Source of the DNA: Advenella sp. FME57
GTDB taxonomy: Bacteria > Pseudomonadota > Gammaproteobacteria > Burkholderiales > Burkholderiaceae_B
Length of the DNA: 64,000 bases
Direction: 5' to 3'
Assembly (NCBI RefSeq): GCF_014897675.1
Contig: NZ_JABUXU010000017.1
Coordinates: 1-64,000 of the forward strand
Both the position numbers and the translations under genes were made by a program. Below the pieces are notes generated by a model. It was not told the DNA's origin. It ran no database searches and worked only from the letters and a program-made list of their open reading frames with translations. This document shows positions 8,317 through 17,060 of this stretch, in pieces. Numbering within the stretch: the first letter of the stretch is position 1; each line of letters starts with the position of its first letter.

Positions 8317-9258
8317 ATGGCGACATTTGATGTGGCGCTGTTTGGGGAAATGATGGTGCTGCTGGTGGCCGCCGATCCGGGGCCGCTGGAAGAGGTGCAT
8401 ACCTTTCACAAAATGACGGCTGGCGCCGAAACCAATGTGGGCATTGCGCTGGCACGCCTGGGCGCAAAAGTCGCCTGGGCCAGCCGGCTGGGTGACGATA
8501 CCATGGGCAAGTATCTGAAAAATGTCATGCAGCAGGAAGCCATCGATTGCTCGCGGGTGCTGATGGTGCCGCGTGAACGCACCGGCTTTATGCTCAAGGG
8601 CAAAGTGATCGAGGGCGACCCGCCAATTGAGTATTATCGCTCGGGCTCTGCCGCCAGCGCCATGACGGCAGACGATCTGGATCCGGACTGGCTGGGCCAG
8701 GCCCGACATTTGCATGTCACCGGCATTTTCCCGGCCCTGAATGCCGGCACCTATGCGCTGACCACCGCCGCCATGCAGCACATGCGCCGCGCGGGGGGAA
8801 CGGTTTCCTTTGATCCCAATCTGCGTCCGGCCTTGTGGGGGTCCACTGAACTGATGCGCTCGCGCCTCAATGAGCTGGCGGGCCTGGCTGACTGGGTGCT
8901 GCCCGGCCTGGAAGAGGGCCGGATACTCACCGGCGCCGACAGTGAAGAGGGGATCGCGGCGTTTTATCAGGGTCTGGGCGTGCAGGCGGTTGTCGTCAAG
9001 CTGGGCGCCCGCGGCGCGTTCGGACAGGCCGGGAACCAGCAGTTCCGGGTCTCTGGCTATCCTGTGGAAAAAGTCGTGGATACCGTGGGCGCCGGAGACG
9101 GGTTTGCCGCCGGGCTCATCAGTGGCCGGCTCGAAGGGCTGGACTGGCAGGCCAGCGTGCGTCGCGCCACCATCATCGGCGCCTGTGCTGTACAGGTCGC
9201 CGGCGATACTGAAGGCTACCCTGACCGGGCCAGGCTGGCGGAACTGGGCAGGGTTTAA
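8317..9258 (+). CDS. kdgK: PfkB-family sugar kinase, probably 2-dehydro-3-deoxygluconokinase
   Basis: A 313-residue ribokinase/PfkB-family kinase. The first PfkB signature region runs through GAETNVGIALARLGAKVAWASRLGDD (about residues 36-61, with the substrate-binding Asn), and the second is DTVGAGDGFAAG at 255-266 with catalytic base Asp261. FDPNLRPALW is typical of KDG kinases, which phosphorylate 2-keto-3-deoxygluconate ahead of KDPG aldolase. The neighbouring dgoK does the same for the galacto epimer. The matching KDPG aldolase is at 23.6 kb. Other PfkB substrates cannot be excluded. Confidence 0.85.
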   Translation: MATFDVALFGEMMVLLVAADPGPLEEVHTFHKMTAGAETNVGIALARLGAKVAWASRLGDDTMGKYLKNVMQQEAIDCSRVLMVPRERTGFMLKGKVIEGDPPIEYYRSGSAASAMTADDLDPDWLGQARHLHVTGIFPALNAGTYALTTAAMQHMRRAGGTVSFDPNLRPALWGSTELMRSRLNELAGLADWVLPGLEEGRILTGADSEEGIAAFYQGLGVQAVVVKLGARGAFGQAGNQQFRVSGYPVEKVVDTVGAGDGFAAGLISGRLEGLDWQASVRRATIIGACAVQVAGDTEGYPDRARLAELGRV

Positions 9259-9286
9259 GTATTCCCCGCATTACGGATTCGCCTAA

Positions 9287-9315
9287 TTTCACCCTTTTTA
9301 CCGTGCTGGTATAAT
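9287..9315 (+). promoter_or_regulatory. Extended -10 promoter and AT-rich operator of the phd/parE pair
   Basis: TATAAT at 9310-9315 is preceded by TG one base upstream (9307-9308), giving an extended -10. TTTCAC at 9287-9292 is a weak -35 at 17 bases. The following stretch to 9345 carries repeated GTAC/TTATA elements in imperfect dyads, a likely site for autoregulation by the antitoxin. Confidence 0.65.
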
Positions 9316-9359
9316 GTACGTTATAGTGTACAAAAATTTGTATAAATGGGAGCAACACC

Positions 9360-9656
9360 ATGGGAATCAGTTCAGGTGATGTCATTTCGCTATCCCAGGC
9401 CCGGGCAAACCTGTCCGAACTGGCCGATCAGGTCAAAGGGGGCGCTGAGAAAATCATCACCAAAAATGGCGAAAGCTATGTGGCTATCATTGATTCCGAG
9501 CGACTGGATTACTATCATCAACTGGAACGCGAGCGCATTCACTTGTTACTTATTGATGATGCCAGCAAGGGGCTGGCAGATGTCGCCACTGGAAAAGTGA
9601 AAGATGCTCAGTCTACCCTGGCGGCAATCAAACGCCGTCGCACCGCAGCAGGCTGA
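9360..9656 (+). CDS. Phd/YefM-family antitoxin
   Basis: A 98-residue antitoxin. Its N-terminal Phd/YefM DNA-binding fold shows the usual SLSQARANLSELADQVKGG at residues 11-29 and KIITKNGESYVAIIDSE at 31-47. The C-terminal part (about residues 48-98) is helical and charged and should bind the toxin. It starts 45 bases downstream of an extended -10 promoter with dyad repeats, and two bases separate its stop from the toxin start. The pair interrupts the sugar-acid region between kdgK and a GntR regulator, and is the second toxin-antitoxin module in 7 kb. Confidence 0.85.
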   Translation: MGISSGDVISLSQARANLSELADQVKGGAEKIITKNGESYVAIIDSERLDYYHQLERERIHLLLIDDASKGLADVATGKVKDAQSTLAAIKRRRTAAG

Positions 9657-9658
9657 CG

Positions 9659-10060
9659 GTGCATATGGCGCAAACAGCTCGCTATACCATCAGGCTGACA
9701 GCCCACTTTGAACGTAACCTTGAACAAATTGAAGCTTTCCTGTTGGAGACCGAAGCGCCTCAGACGTTTGACGCGCTTCTGGATGAACTGACAGATACCG
9801 TCATTCCGAATCTTGAGCGTTTTCCGCATATGGGCCGTATGTTCTCGGCTCGACCAGTACGTTCGGTCGAAGTTGCCAATGGTATTGAACGTCTGAGCGC
9901 ACAATTTAAGGAAATTGCCCAGTCAGTCGATCAGTTGCGTGAATATGTGATGTCGAACTATTTGCTACTGTACGCAAAAATCAATACGACGGTATATTTG
10001 CTTTCTATCCGGCATCATCGCCAACTGTCTTTCGACTTCGTTAATCACTGGCCGTCCTGA
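9659..10060 (+). CDS. RelE/ParE-family toxin
   Basis: A protein of about 131-133 residues with the RelE/ParE fold: YTIRLTAHFERNLEQIEAFL at the start, a central FPHMGRMF, and a late YLLLYAKINTTVYLLSIRHHRQLSFDF. Members either cleave mRNA at the ribosome (RelE) or poison DNA gyrase (ParE). It is somewhat long for a ParE, and its catalytic class is not clear. The start may be GTG 9659 or ATG 9665; GTG gives the tighter spacing to the antitoxin stop. Its stop codon overlaps a strong terminator. Confidence 0.78.
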   Translation: MHMAQTARYTIRLTAHFERNLEQIEAFLLETEAPQTFDALLDELTDTVIPNLERFPHMGRMFSARPVRSVEVANGIERLSAQFKEIAQSVDQLREYVMSNYLLLYAKINTTVYLLSIRHHRQLSFDFVNHWPS

Positions 10061-10078
10061 TTCCAGGGCGTTTTTTTT
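10053..10078 (+). terminator. Rho-independent terminator overlapping the parE-like stop codon
   Basis: CGTCCTG (10053-10059) pairs with CAGGGCG (10064-10070) around a 4-base loop, followed by eight T. The left arm includes the TGA stop, so the toxin-antitoxin unit is compactly closed. Confidence 0.85.
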
Positions 10079-10214
10079 CCTAATTAGGGTTTTCTACAGT
10101 TGCGGCATGTCATTCAGTGGTCTTACCATTAAACGCTAATTTGAAATCCACCGTTTATCCTGGTTATTTCAGACTAACGGCCCAGCCAAAAACAGAAAAA
10201 GCGAAAAGAGACAA

Positions 10215-10961
10215 GTGAAGTTCGAAGCCATTAAATCCCGCTCCGTGTCGGAACTGGTTGCCCAGCGATTGATCGATATGATCCGCAAGGGGCAGCTGGT
10301 GGCAGGCCAGCAGCTGCCGCCAGAGCGGGAGCTGGCGGTATTGTTCGATGTGGGCAGGCCTGCTGTACGGGAAGCCATCCGTGGCCTGTCGCTGCTGGGT
10401 CTGGTCAAGATTCAGCAGGGCGAAGGCAACTTCATCAGTTCACTGAATGTGGAAGACCTGATCGAGCCGCTTAGTCTGCTGATTGACCTGCATTTTGACC
10501 AGATCAACGAGCTGTTCGATGCGCGCAAAATTATCGAAGGCGGCATTACGCGTCTGGCCTGCGAGCGGCTGACCGAAGCCGAAATCGAACGCCTGCGCGT
10601 CAACGTCGAGGAAGCGCGCGCCGCGCTGGCCCACAATGACCACGAAGCCATCCGCCATCTGGATATCGAACTGCATCAGACCATCATCAACGCCTGTGGC
10701 AATGTTTACCTGCAACGGGTGGCGCAAAGCATCAGCCTGCTCAGCCGCAAGAGCCGTACGATCACAACCGTCATTCCGTCGATCTTGCAATCGACCTTTG
10801 ATGACCACGAACATATTGTGCGGGCCCTGGCCGAACGCAATCCGGCCAAGGCTTCCGAAGCCATGTACCGGCACCTGGATCATGTACAGAAACACTACAA
10901 CGACTATCAGCAAGCTGGTGCAACGACACCGGCACACACAAACCAACAGGAGTCAGTATGA
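10215..10961 (+). CDS. GntR-family transcriptional regulator, FadR/FCD subfamily
   Basis: A 248-residue regulator starting with GTG. The N-terminal winged helix has PPERELAVLFDVGRPAVREAIRGL at about residues 35-58, and the C-terminal all-helical FCD domain (about 90-225) shows HLDIELHQTII and DDHEHIVRALAERNPAKASEAM with metal-site histidines. FCD regulators sense small acids such as galactonate, lactate or other sugar acids. Its stop overlaps the start of the FAH-family gene (ATGA), so it heads the operon that carries the FAH hydrolase, the TTT transporter, an Ldh2 dehydrogenase and an SDR, and probably controls it. Confidence 0.9.
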   Translation: MKFEAIKSRSVSELVAQRLIDMIRKGQLVAGQQLPPERELAVLFDVGRPAVREAIRGLSLLGLVKIQQGEGNFISSLNVEDLIEPLSLLIDLHFDQINELFDARKIIEGGITRLACERLTEAEIERLRVNVEEARAALAHNDHEAIRHLDIELHQTIINACGNVYLQRVAQSISLLSRKSRTITTVIPSILQSTFDDHEHIVRALAERNPAKASEAMYRHLDHVQKHYNDYQQAGATTPAHTNQQESV

Positions 10962-11803
10962 AACTCATCCGTTATGGGGAAAGCAAGCAGGAAAAACCGG
11001 GCATTGTCGATAGCGACGGCCGTATCCGTGATCTGTCCGGCGTCATCAGCGATGTCGATGGCAGCACCATTACAGAAAGCGGCCTGGCGCGCCTGCGCGG
11101 TCTGGATATCTCGACCCTGCCCGTTGTCGAAGGCAATCCGCGTATTGGCCCCTGCGTTGGCAACATCGGTAAATTCGTTTGTATCGGACTGAACTACTCG
11201 GATCATGCGGCTGAGTCCGGTCTGCCTGAGCCTTCCGAGCCTGTGGTCTTTAACAAGTGGACCAGCGCCATTGTGGGTCCTAATGACGACGTGGCCATTC
11301 CCCGCGGTTCGAAGAAAACCGACTGGGAAGTGGAGCTGGGCGTGGTGATCGGCAAGGAAGCACGTTACATCAGCAAGGAAGAAGCACTCTCGCATGTGGC
11401 CGGCTATTGTGTGATCAATGACGTGTCGGAACGGGAATACCAGACCGAGCGCGGCGGCACCTGGGACAAAGGCAAGGGGTGCGACACATTTGGTCCTATC
11501 GGCCCATGGCTGGTAACGGCAGATGAGGTGTCCGATCCGCAGGCACTGAATCTGTGGCTGGAAGTGGACGGCAAACGCTATCAGGACGGCACCACCGCCA
11601 AAATGATTTTTGATGTTGCCACGATCATTTCGTATCTAAGTAATTTCATGAGCCTGCAGCCAGGCGATGTGATCTCGACAGGTACGCCCCCCGGCGTTGG
11701 CATGGGTGTCAAGCCTGAAGCGGTTTACCTGAAGGCAGGTCAGACCATGCGTTTGGGCATCGAAGGCCTGGGTGAACAGACACAGAAAGTGGTGCAGGCC
11801 TAA
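10958..11803 (+). CDS. Fumarylacetoacetate hydrolase (FAH)-family hydrolase/lyase
   Basis: A 281-residue FAH-fold enzyme. Metal ligands Glu124 and Glu126 (DWEVELGVVIG) and Asp155 (CVINDVSERE) are present, with IGLNYSDHAAESG at residues 77-89 and the lid lysine segment WDKGKGCDTFGPIGPW. The subgroup includes 2,4-diketo-3-deoxy-L-fuconate hydrolase and proteins annotated as ureidoglycolate lyase. In a sugar-acid operon the former type of reaction (cleavage of a 2,4-diketo-3-deoxy acid to pyruvate and a hydroxyacid) fits well, because an SDR that could make the diketo acid and lactate oxidases are nearby. The substrate is inferred. Confidence 0.87.
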   Translation: MKLIRYGESKQEKPGIVDSDGRIRDLSGVISDVDGSTITESGLARLRGLDISTLPVVEGNPRIGPCVGNIGKFVCIGLNYSDHAAESGLPEPSEPVVFNKWTSAIVGPNDDVAIPRGSKKTDWEVELGVVIGKEARYISKEEALSHVAGYCVINDVSEREYQTERGGTWDKGKGCDTFGPIGPWLVTADEVSDPQALNLWLEVDGKRYQDGTTAKMIFDVATIISYLSNFMSLQPGDVISTGTPPGVGMGVKPEAVYLKAGQTMRLGIEGLGEQTQKVVQA

Positions 11804-11815
11804 GGCTGGCACAAG

Positions 11816-11838
11816 CGCGGCGCGAAGGAGGCGCCGCG
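11816..11838 (+). other. Strong GC hairpin in the FAH-tctC intergenic gap
   Basis: CGCGGCGC (11816-11823) pairs perfectly with GCGCCGCG (11831-11838) around a 7-base loop. No long T run follows, so it is more likely a 3'-end stabiliser or a partial attenuator inside the operon than a full terminator. Confidence 0.6.
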
Positions 11839-12038
11839 TTGCTTGAACCTGAATGTTGCTTGCGATATTCAGGTCGTTGTTGAAGTCGGGCGTCCGACCG
11901 CCGGAACAAGGTTGGTGCGATGCCAGACAGCAGTTGTAGATGTATAAAAACAGAACCGGCCGTCACGCAATTCGTGTGTACGGACACCACATCACAGGAG
12001 CCCGGCTGCGCCGGGGTTGCCTGTAAACGGAGACAGAC

Positions 12039-13007
12039 ATGAACAAACGCAATATGCTCAAAGGGTTGCTGGGGTTGACGTTGGCAGTGGGCGCAGGCAT
12101 GGCTCACGCTGCTTACCCGGAGCGCCCCATCACTATGATCGTGCCTTGGGGTGCCGGTGGCGGCACAGATGCCACAGCCCGCATGATCGCGACTTTGCTC
12201 GAAAAAGAACTGGACAATCCGGTCAATGTGGTCAACCGCACAGGCGGCAATGGCGTCGTGGGGCATATGGCCATCTCCAAAGCCAAGCCTGATGGTTACA
12301 CGCTGGGCATGCTCACGGTGGAAATTGCCACCATGAAGCATTTGGGCCTGACCACCATTACCACGGCCGACTACACGCCACTGGCCCTGATGAACGAGGA
12401 CCCGGCCGGTGTGACGGTAAGCGCAACTTCAGAATACAAAGACATGAAAGGGCTGATGGAGGACATCAAGGCCAATCCGGGCAAGCTCAAAGCCTCCGGT
12501 ACCGGACAGGGCGGCATCTGGCATATCGCCATCGCCGGCCTGGTCAATAATGCCGGCCTGCCAGCCAACTCGGTTCCATTCGTGCCTTCCAATGGTTCTG
12601 CGCCGGCAATGCTCGAGCTGGCTGCCGGTGGCATCGATATCGTGCCGACGTCTCTGCCGGAAGCGCGTTCAATGATCGACGCCGGCAAGGCCAAGCCGCT
12701 GGCCATCATGTCCAAAGAGCGCTCACCCATGTACCCGGATGTTCCAACGTTGAAGGAAACCATCGGTAGTGACTGGACTGTGGGCGTGTGGCGTGGCATT
12801 GCCGGTCCCAAGGGGCTGCCCGATGATGTGACTGCCAAGCTGGACGCAGCACTCAAGAAAGTCAACGAGAGCAAGGAATTTCGTGACTTCATGTCCAAAC
12901 GCGGTTTTGGTGTTGCCTATGCCAGCGGCAAGGAATATGGCGATTACATGGCCAAATCCACCGCTGATTTCGGCGAGGTTCTCAAAGCCATCGGAATGGC
13001 CAAATAA
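12039..13007 (+). CDS. TTT-family periplasmic binding protein (Bug/TctC), system 1
   Basis: A 322-residue Bug-family solute receptor. The signal peptide is residues 1-24 (ending GMAHA, mature from AYPERPITM), and the Bug signature IVPWGAGGGTDATARMIA follows. Bug proteins bind carboxylates through water-bridged contacts to one carboxylate group, and deliver them to TctA/TctB. CGGAGAC upstream of the ATG is a good ribosome site. It lies in the GntR-FAH-tctCBA-ldh2-SDR operon, so a sugar acid or related hydroxyacid is the likely ligand. Confidence 0.92.
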   Translation: MNKRNMLKGLLGLTLAVGAGMAHAAYPERPITMIVPWGAGGGTDATARMIATLLEKELDNPVNVVNRTGGNGVVGHMAISKAKPDGYTLGMLTVEIATMKHLGLTTITTADYTPLALMNEDPAGVTVSATSEYKDMKGLMEDIKANPGKLKASGTGQGGIWHIAIAGLVNNAGLPANSVPFVPSNGSAPAMLELAAGGIDIVPTSLPEARSMIDAGKAKPLAIMSKERSPMYPDVPTLKETIGSDWTVGVWRGIAGPKGLPDDVTAKLDAALKKVNESKEFRDFMSKRGFGVAYASGKEYGDYMAKSTADFGEVLKAIGMAK

Positions 13008-13084
13008 GCTGATATGAACCGGGTGGTCGGTTCAGTGCGCCTTGCGTGCACCGGACCGTACTGCCGACCCTGTGGAAAATTCCC

Positions 13085-13552
13085 ATGAAGATCAGTGATA
13101 CCCTTTCCGGCATTATGATTGGCATTTTTGCCATTATCGTTTTTGCAATGTCGCTGTCGTTTCCCCCCACACCCGGCCAGGAATATGGTTCGGGGCTGTT
13201 TCCCCGCCTTATTGCTATCGGTTTGCTCATCTGTTCGGTCTGCTTGATTGTGCAAAGCAGGCGCCGCCGGGACAAGCAGCAGTGGCTGGCCTGGCACGGC
13301 CTGAATACGGTAACGTTTCTGCGCTTCTGCATGATCCCGGCGTCACTCGTTTTCTATTTCCTGACGGCACAATGGCTAGGCTTCTTTATTTCATCTGGCA
13401 TTATTCTGATGCTCTTGTTCCTGGTGTTCGGCGTCAAACCCGTACGTGGCCTGATTCTGACCGTGATAAGCGTGTTGATCATCCACTTGTGCTTCTACAA
13501 CATTTTGCAAGTCCCGCTGCCATGGGGATTGCTTGAGCCCTTTGCGTGGTGA
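13085..13552 (+). CDS. TTT-family small membrane subunit (TctB-like), system 1
   Basis: A 155-residue membrane protein of the TctB family with about four predicted transmembrane segments (IMIGIFAIIVFAMSL, LFPRLIAIGLLICSVCLIV, a pair near 85-115, and a C-terminal ILTVISVLIIHLCFY). It is the small subunit of the secondary carrier. The start at 13085 is chosen because it begins the family pattern (MKISDTLSG); an upstream GTG at 13046 would add 13 unusual residues. It lies between the binding protein and TctA genes. Confidence 0.82.
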   Translation: MKISDTLSGIMIGIFAIIVFAMSLSFPPTPGQEYGSGLFPRLIAIGLLICSVCLIVQSRRRRDKQQWLAWHGLNTVTFLRFCMIPASLVFYFLTAQWLGFFISSGIILMLLFLVFGVKPVRGLILTVISVLIIHLCFYNILQVPLPWGLLEPFAW

Positions 13553-13556
13553 CTCT

Positions 13557-15095
13557 ATGTTCATGAGCAATTTTACTGCTGCACTGGGTCAGGTGACCGA
13601 TCCGTTTGTGCTGGGTGTCATTCTGGTGGCAGCCATGTTCGGTCTGTTCGTGGGCGCCATTCCGGGCCTGAGTGCCACCATGGCCGTCGCCCTGCTGGTG
13701 CCCGTGACTTTTTTCATGGATCCCGTTCCTGCCATTGCCATGATGGTCACCTCTACTGCCATGGCCATTACCTCTGGCGACGTGCCAGGATGTCTGTTGC
13801 GGATTCCCGGTACGCCGTCGTCAGCAGCGTACACGGACGAGGCTTACAGCATGACCCGCAAGGGCATGGCGGACCAGGCACTGGGCGCCAGCATCCTGTT
13901 CTCTTTTGCGGGAGGTGTGTTTGGCACAATCGTGCTGATTACCTGCGCCCCCATGCTAGCCAATTTTGCGCTGAATTTTTCTTCGTATGAGTTTTTCTGG
14001 CTGGTGGTATTGGGTCTGTCCTGCGCCATCGTTATCACGCCGGCCAGCCAGCTCAAGGGGTTCGTGTCCTTGCTGATCGGCCTGCTGCTCGCTTGTGTGG
14101 GCATGAATAACCCGGCGGCCTATCCGCGCTTTACCTTCGGTAACGAAGACCTGATGAACGGGGTCACATTGCTGCCGATGATGGTAGGCATGTTCGCTAT
14201 TGCCGAAGTTCTGCGCTATGCCGTCAATTCACAAGACAGTATCGGTGAAGTCAAGGCACAGGTCGGCAATATCTTTACCGGTATGTGGACATTGACCAAA
14301 AAATATCCGGTATCCATTCTGCGCGGCAGCGTGCTGGGCACGATTGTGGGCGCATTGCCAGGAGCGGGCGCCGATATTGCCGCCTGGATGTCCTATGGCA
14401 TTAGCAAGAAGTTTTCCAAAGAACCGGAAAAGTTCGGCACAGGGCATGTGGAAGGCATTGTCGAGGCTGGTGCATCGAATAACTCGGCGCTGGCTGGCGC
14501 CTGGATTCCTGCTCTGGTTTTCGGGATTCCGGGAGACTCCATTACCGCGATCGTGGTGGGTGTGCTGTACATGAAAAACCTCATACCGGGTCCGATGATA
14601 TTTACCAATAATGCAGTTGAAATGTACTCCATTTTTCTGGTGTTCATTATTGCCAATATCCTGATGCTGCCGCTGGGTTATGTGCTGGTCAAGATTGCCA
14701 GAAAAGTTCTGCGGGTGCCGCGTTCCATGCTGATGCCTATCATATTGCTTTTCGGTATTGTCGGGACCTTTTCCATCAACAATAGCCCGTTCGACGTGAT
14801 CATTATGATGCTTATGGGGCTGCTGGCCTATGTCATGGAAGAGAACGACTTCCCTGTCGCACCAGCCGTGCTGGGTGTGGTGCTGGGCGGCATGCTGGAA
14901 GAAAATTTTATTTCATCCATGATCAAGGCTGACGGTGATTTTCTCATGTTCTTTAGCCGGCCCATTGCTGCCGTATTGGGAGTAGTGGCCATTCTGATCT
15001 GGACTATTCCCATTATCAAACTGTTCATCGGCAAACCCAAGCCACCGGCTGGCGGCAATGGGAATCCGGCGACGCAACCAGGAACCACGACATGA
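13557..15095 (+). CDS. TTT-family large membrane subunit (TctA-like), system 1
   Basis: A protein of about 512 residues with some twelve transmembrane segments, the ion-coupled transport subunit of a TTT carrier. Conserved TctA features are VGAIPGLSATMAVALLVPVTF near the start, the repeat-related LGTIVGALPGAGADIAAWMSYG in the middle, and GIPGDSITAIVVG. The C-terminal tail is rich in Pro and Gly. The ATG at 13557 (or 13563) is more likely than a TTG at 13533, which would overlap tctB. Its end overlaps the next start by four bases. Confidence 0.9.
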   Translation: MFMSNFTAALGQVTDPFVLGVILVAAMFGLFVGAIPGLSATMAVALLVPVTFFMDPVPAIAMMVTSTAMAITSGDVPGCLLRIPGTPSSAAYTDEAYSMTRKGMADQALGASILFSFAGGVFGTIVLITCAPMLANFALNFSSYEFFWLVVLGLSCAIVITPASQLKGFVSLLIGLLLACVGMNNPAAYPRFTFGNEDLMNGVTLLPMMVGMFAIAEVLRYAVNSQDSIGEVKAQVGNIFTGMWTLTKKYPVSILRGSVLGTIVGALPGAGADIAAWMSYGISKKFSKEPEKFGTGHVEGIVEAGASNNSALAGAWIPALVFGIPGDSITAIVVGVLYMKNLIPGPMIFTNNAVEMYSIFLVFIIANILMLPLGYVLVKIARKVLRVPRSMLMPIILLFGIVGTFSINNSPFDVIIMMLMGLLAYVMEENDFPVAPAVLGVVLGGMLEENFISSMIKADGDFLMFFSRPIAAVLGVVAILIWTIPIIKLFIGKPKPPAGGNGNPATQPGTTT

Positions 15096-16174
15096 ACCAG
15101 ACCGCCAACTCTGCTGTGCACCAGGCCGGCGAGCGATATGACGTCGAGACCTTGCGCGAATTTGCGCGAGCGCTGTTGGTAGCTGCAGGCACTTCGGACG
15201 ACATTGCACGCAATGTATCGGATGTGTTGCTTGACGGAGATTTGCTGGGCCATACCACCCATGGCCTGGCGCTGCTCAATCCCTACCTGCAGCAAATCGA
15301 ACAGGGAAAGATGAGCACGCAAGGCAACGCCGACATTGTCTCCGACAAAGGGGCGTCGTTGCTGCTGGATGGGCGGCGTTTGCCGGGACCGTGGCTGGTG
15401 AATCAGGCCATAGATATGCTGCTACCGCGCGCGCGGCAATACGGCACCGCCACTGCGGTGATCCGCCAAAGCCATCACATTGCCTGCCTGGCCAGTTATC
15501 TACTGCGGGCGGTTCGTGAAAATATGCTGATTGTGCTCAGCTGCTCCGATCCTTCGGGCCAGAGCGTTGCGCCGTTTGGTGGCACCCGCGCTGTATTTAC
15601 GCCCAATCCGATTGCGATCGGCATACCATCGGCATCGCCCTTTCTGGTTGATATTTCCGCCTCGATTACCACAAATGGCATGAGCGGCCGCCTGGCCAAG
15701 GAAGGTAAACAATTCGAGGAAGAATGGCTGATTGACAGTGCCGGCAAGCCGACGCGTGACCCTGCAGTGCTGTCGCAAGAGCCGCCAGGCACCATCTTGC
15801 CGCTGGGCGGGCTGTCTGTGGGACACAAGGGCTTTGGGCTGGCGCTGTTGATTGAAGCGCTGACCGGCGGCCTGGCAGGTCATGGTCGGGCCGACAACGT
15901 CAAGGGCTGGGGCGCGACCGTTTTCGTCAGCCTGTATGATCCGGGCGCCTTCGGTGGCAACGACGCGTTCCTGCGCCAGATGGACTGGATTGCCGACGCC
16001 TGTCGCAATAACCCGCCTCGCGAAGGCTTCGACAATGTTCGCATGCCCGGGGATCGTGGCCTGGCATTGTATGAGCAGCAGAAGAAAAACGGCGTTCTCT
16101 TGCATCCGTCCATTACGCCACTGCTGCAGGAATCTGCGCAAACCTATGGCATCGGCATGCCGGCCACACTTTAA
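15092..16174 (+). CDS. Ldh2/YiaK-family NAD(P)-dependent dehydrogenase, copy 1
   Basis: A 360-residue protein of the malate/L-lactate dehydrogenase type 2 (Ldh2) family, which has its own fold and includes malate, L-sulfolactate, ureidoglycolate and 2,3-diketo-L-gulonate (YiaK) enzymes. Visible motifs are GDLLGHTTHGLALLNPYL near residues 49-66, RQSHHIACLASYLL, TPNPIAIGIP and GGLSVGHKGFGLALLIEAL. It overlaps tctA by four bases (ATGA) and is followed by an SDR. It probably interconverts a 2-oxo and a 2-hydroxy acid imported by the adjacent carrier. A second Ldh2 gene lies at 24.5 kb. Confidence 0.87.
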   Translation: MNQTANSAVHQAGERYDVETLREFARALLVAAGTSDDIARNVSDVLLDGDLLGHTTHGLALLNPYLQQIEQGKMSTQGNADIVSDKGASLLLDGRRLPGPWLVNQAIDMLLPRARQYGTATAVIRQSHHIACLASYLLRAVRENMLIVLSCSDPSGQSVAPFGGTRAVFTPNPIAIGIPSASPFLVDISASITTNGMSGRLAKEGKQFEEEWLIDSAGKPTRDPAVLSQEPPGTILPLGGLSVGHKGFGLALLIEALTGGLAGHGRADNVKGWGATVFVSLYDPGAFGGNDAFLRQMDWIADACRNNPPREGFDNVRMPGDRGLALYEQQKKNGVLLHPSITPLLQESAQTYGIGMPATL

Positions 16175-16193
16175 TTTACGACAAGGATAGACA

Positions 16194-16946
16194 ATGAGTC
16201 AGAATAGTTTACAGAACCGGGTGGCCGTCATTACGGGCGGTGCGCGTGGTATTGGCCTGGCTGCCGCAAAACGCATGCTGGAATCGGGCGCGTCGGTCGC
16301 GCTGTGGGATCTGGATGCCGATCGGCTGGCGCAATCGCGCAAGCAACTGGACACCCTGGGCAAGGTGACTGCGCATGCGCTGGACCTGACCGATCTGGCA
16401 GCGGTGGAAAACGCAGCGGCCGATACATTACAGCAACATGGCAAGGTCGATATTCTGGTGAACAACGCCGGCATTACCGGTGGCAACGGGGTGACTTGGG
16501 AACTTGATCCAGCCGTATGGCAGCAGGTGGTGCAGACCAACCTGATGGCCCCGTACTATACCTGCCGCGTGCTGGTGCCTGCCATGCTGAAAAACGGCTA
16601 TGGCCGCATCGTCAATATCGCCTCGATTGCAGGTAAAGAGGGCAATCCGAATGCATCGCATTACAGCGCCTCCAAGGCCGGACTGATCGGGCTGACCAAG
16701 TCGCTGGGCAAGGAACTGGCAGAACGCAATATTCTGGTGAACGCCATTACTCCGGCTGCGGCAAAGACCGAAATTTTCGACTCGATGTCGCAGGAGCATA
16801 TTGACTATATGTTGTCCCGGATTCCCATGAAGCGTTTTCTTGCCGTGGACGAGGCCGCCTCTATGATTTGTTGGCTGGCCTCGGAAGAATGTGCATTCAG
16901 TACGGGGGCCGTATTCGATCTGTCCGGCGGGCGGGCAACCTATTGA
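16194..16946 (+). CDS. Short-chain dehydrogenase/reductase (FabG-like)
   Basis: A 250-residue classical SDR. The nucleotide-binding TGGARGIGLA is at residues 14-23, NNAG at 90-93, and the catalytic set Ser144, Tyr157 and Lys161 is intact (IASIAGKEG and HYSASKAG). It should oxidise or reduce a hydroxyl/keto group with NAD(P), in this operon most likely on a sugar-acid intermediate, for example making a diketo acid for the FAH enzyme. It is the last gene of the GntR-headed unit; 114 bases separate it from the TRAP genes. Confidence 0.88.
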   Translation: MSQNSLQNRVAVITGGARGIGLAAAKRMLESGASVALWDLDADRLAQSRKQLDTLGKVTAHALDLTDLAAVENAAADTLQQHGKVDILVNNAGITGGNGVTWELDPAVWQQVVQTNLMAPYYTCRVLVPAMLKNGYGRIVNIASIAGKEGNPNASHYSASKAGLIGLTKSLGKELAERNILVNAITPAAAKTEIFDSMSQEHIDYMLSRIPMKRFLAVDEAASMICWLASEECAFSTGAVFDLSGGRATY

Positions 16947-17060
16947 CGACACCATAGCGTCACAAACCCGTGCGATTGTGTTCCATACATGGGATACAAA
17001 GCAGAAGAAATGATACATGCAGCCAGAAGCCGCATGGCATTTTAGTAAAAGGAGATTTTA

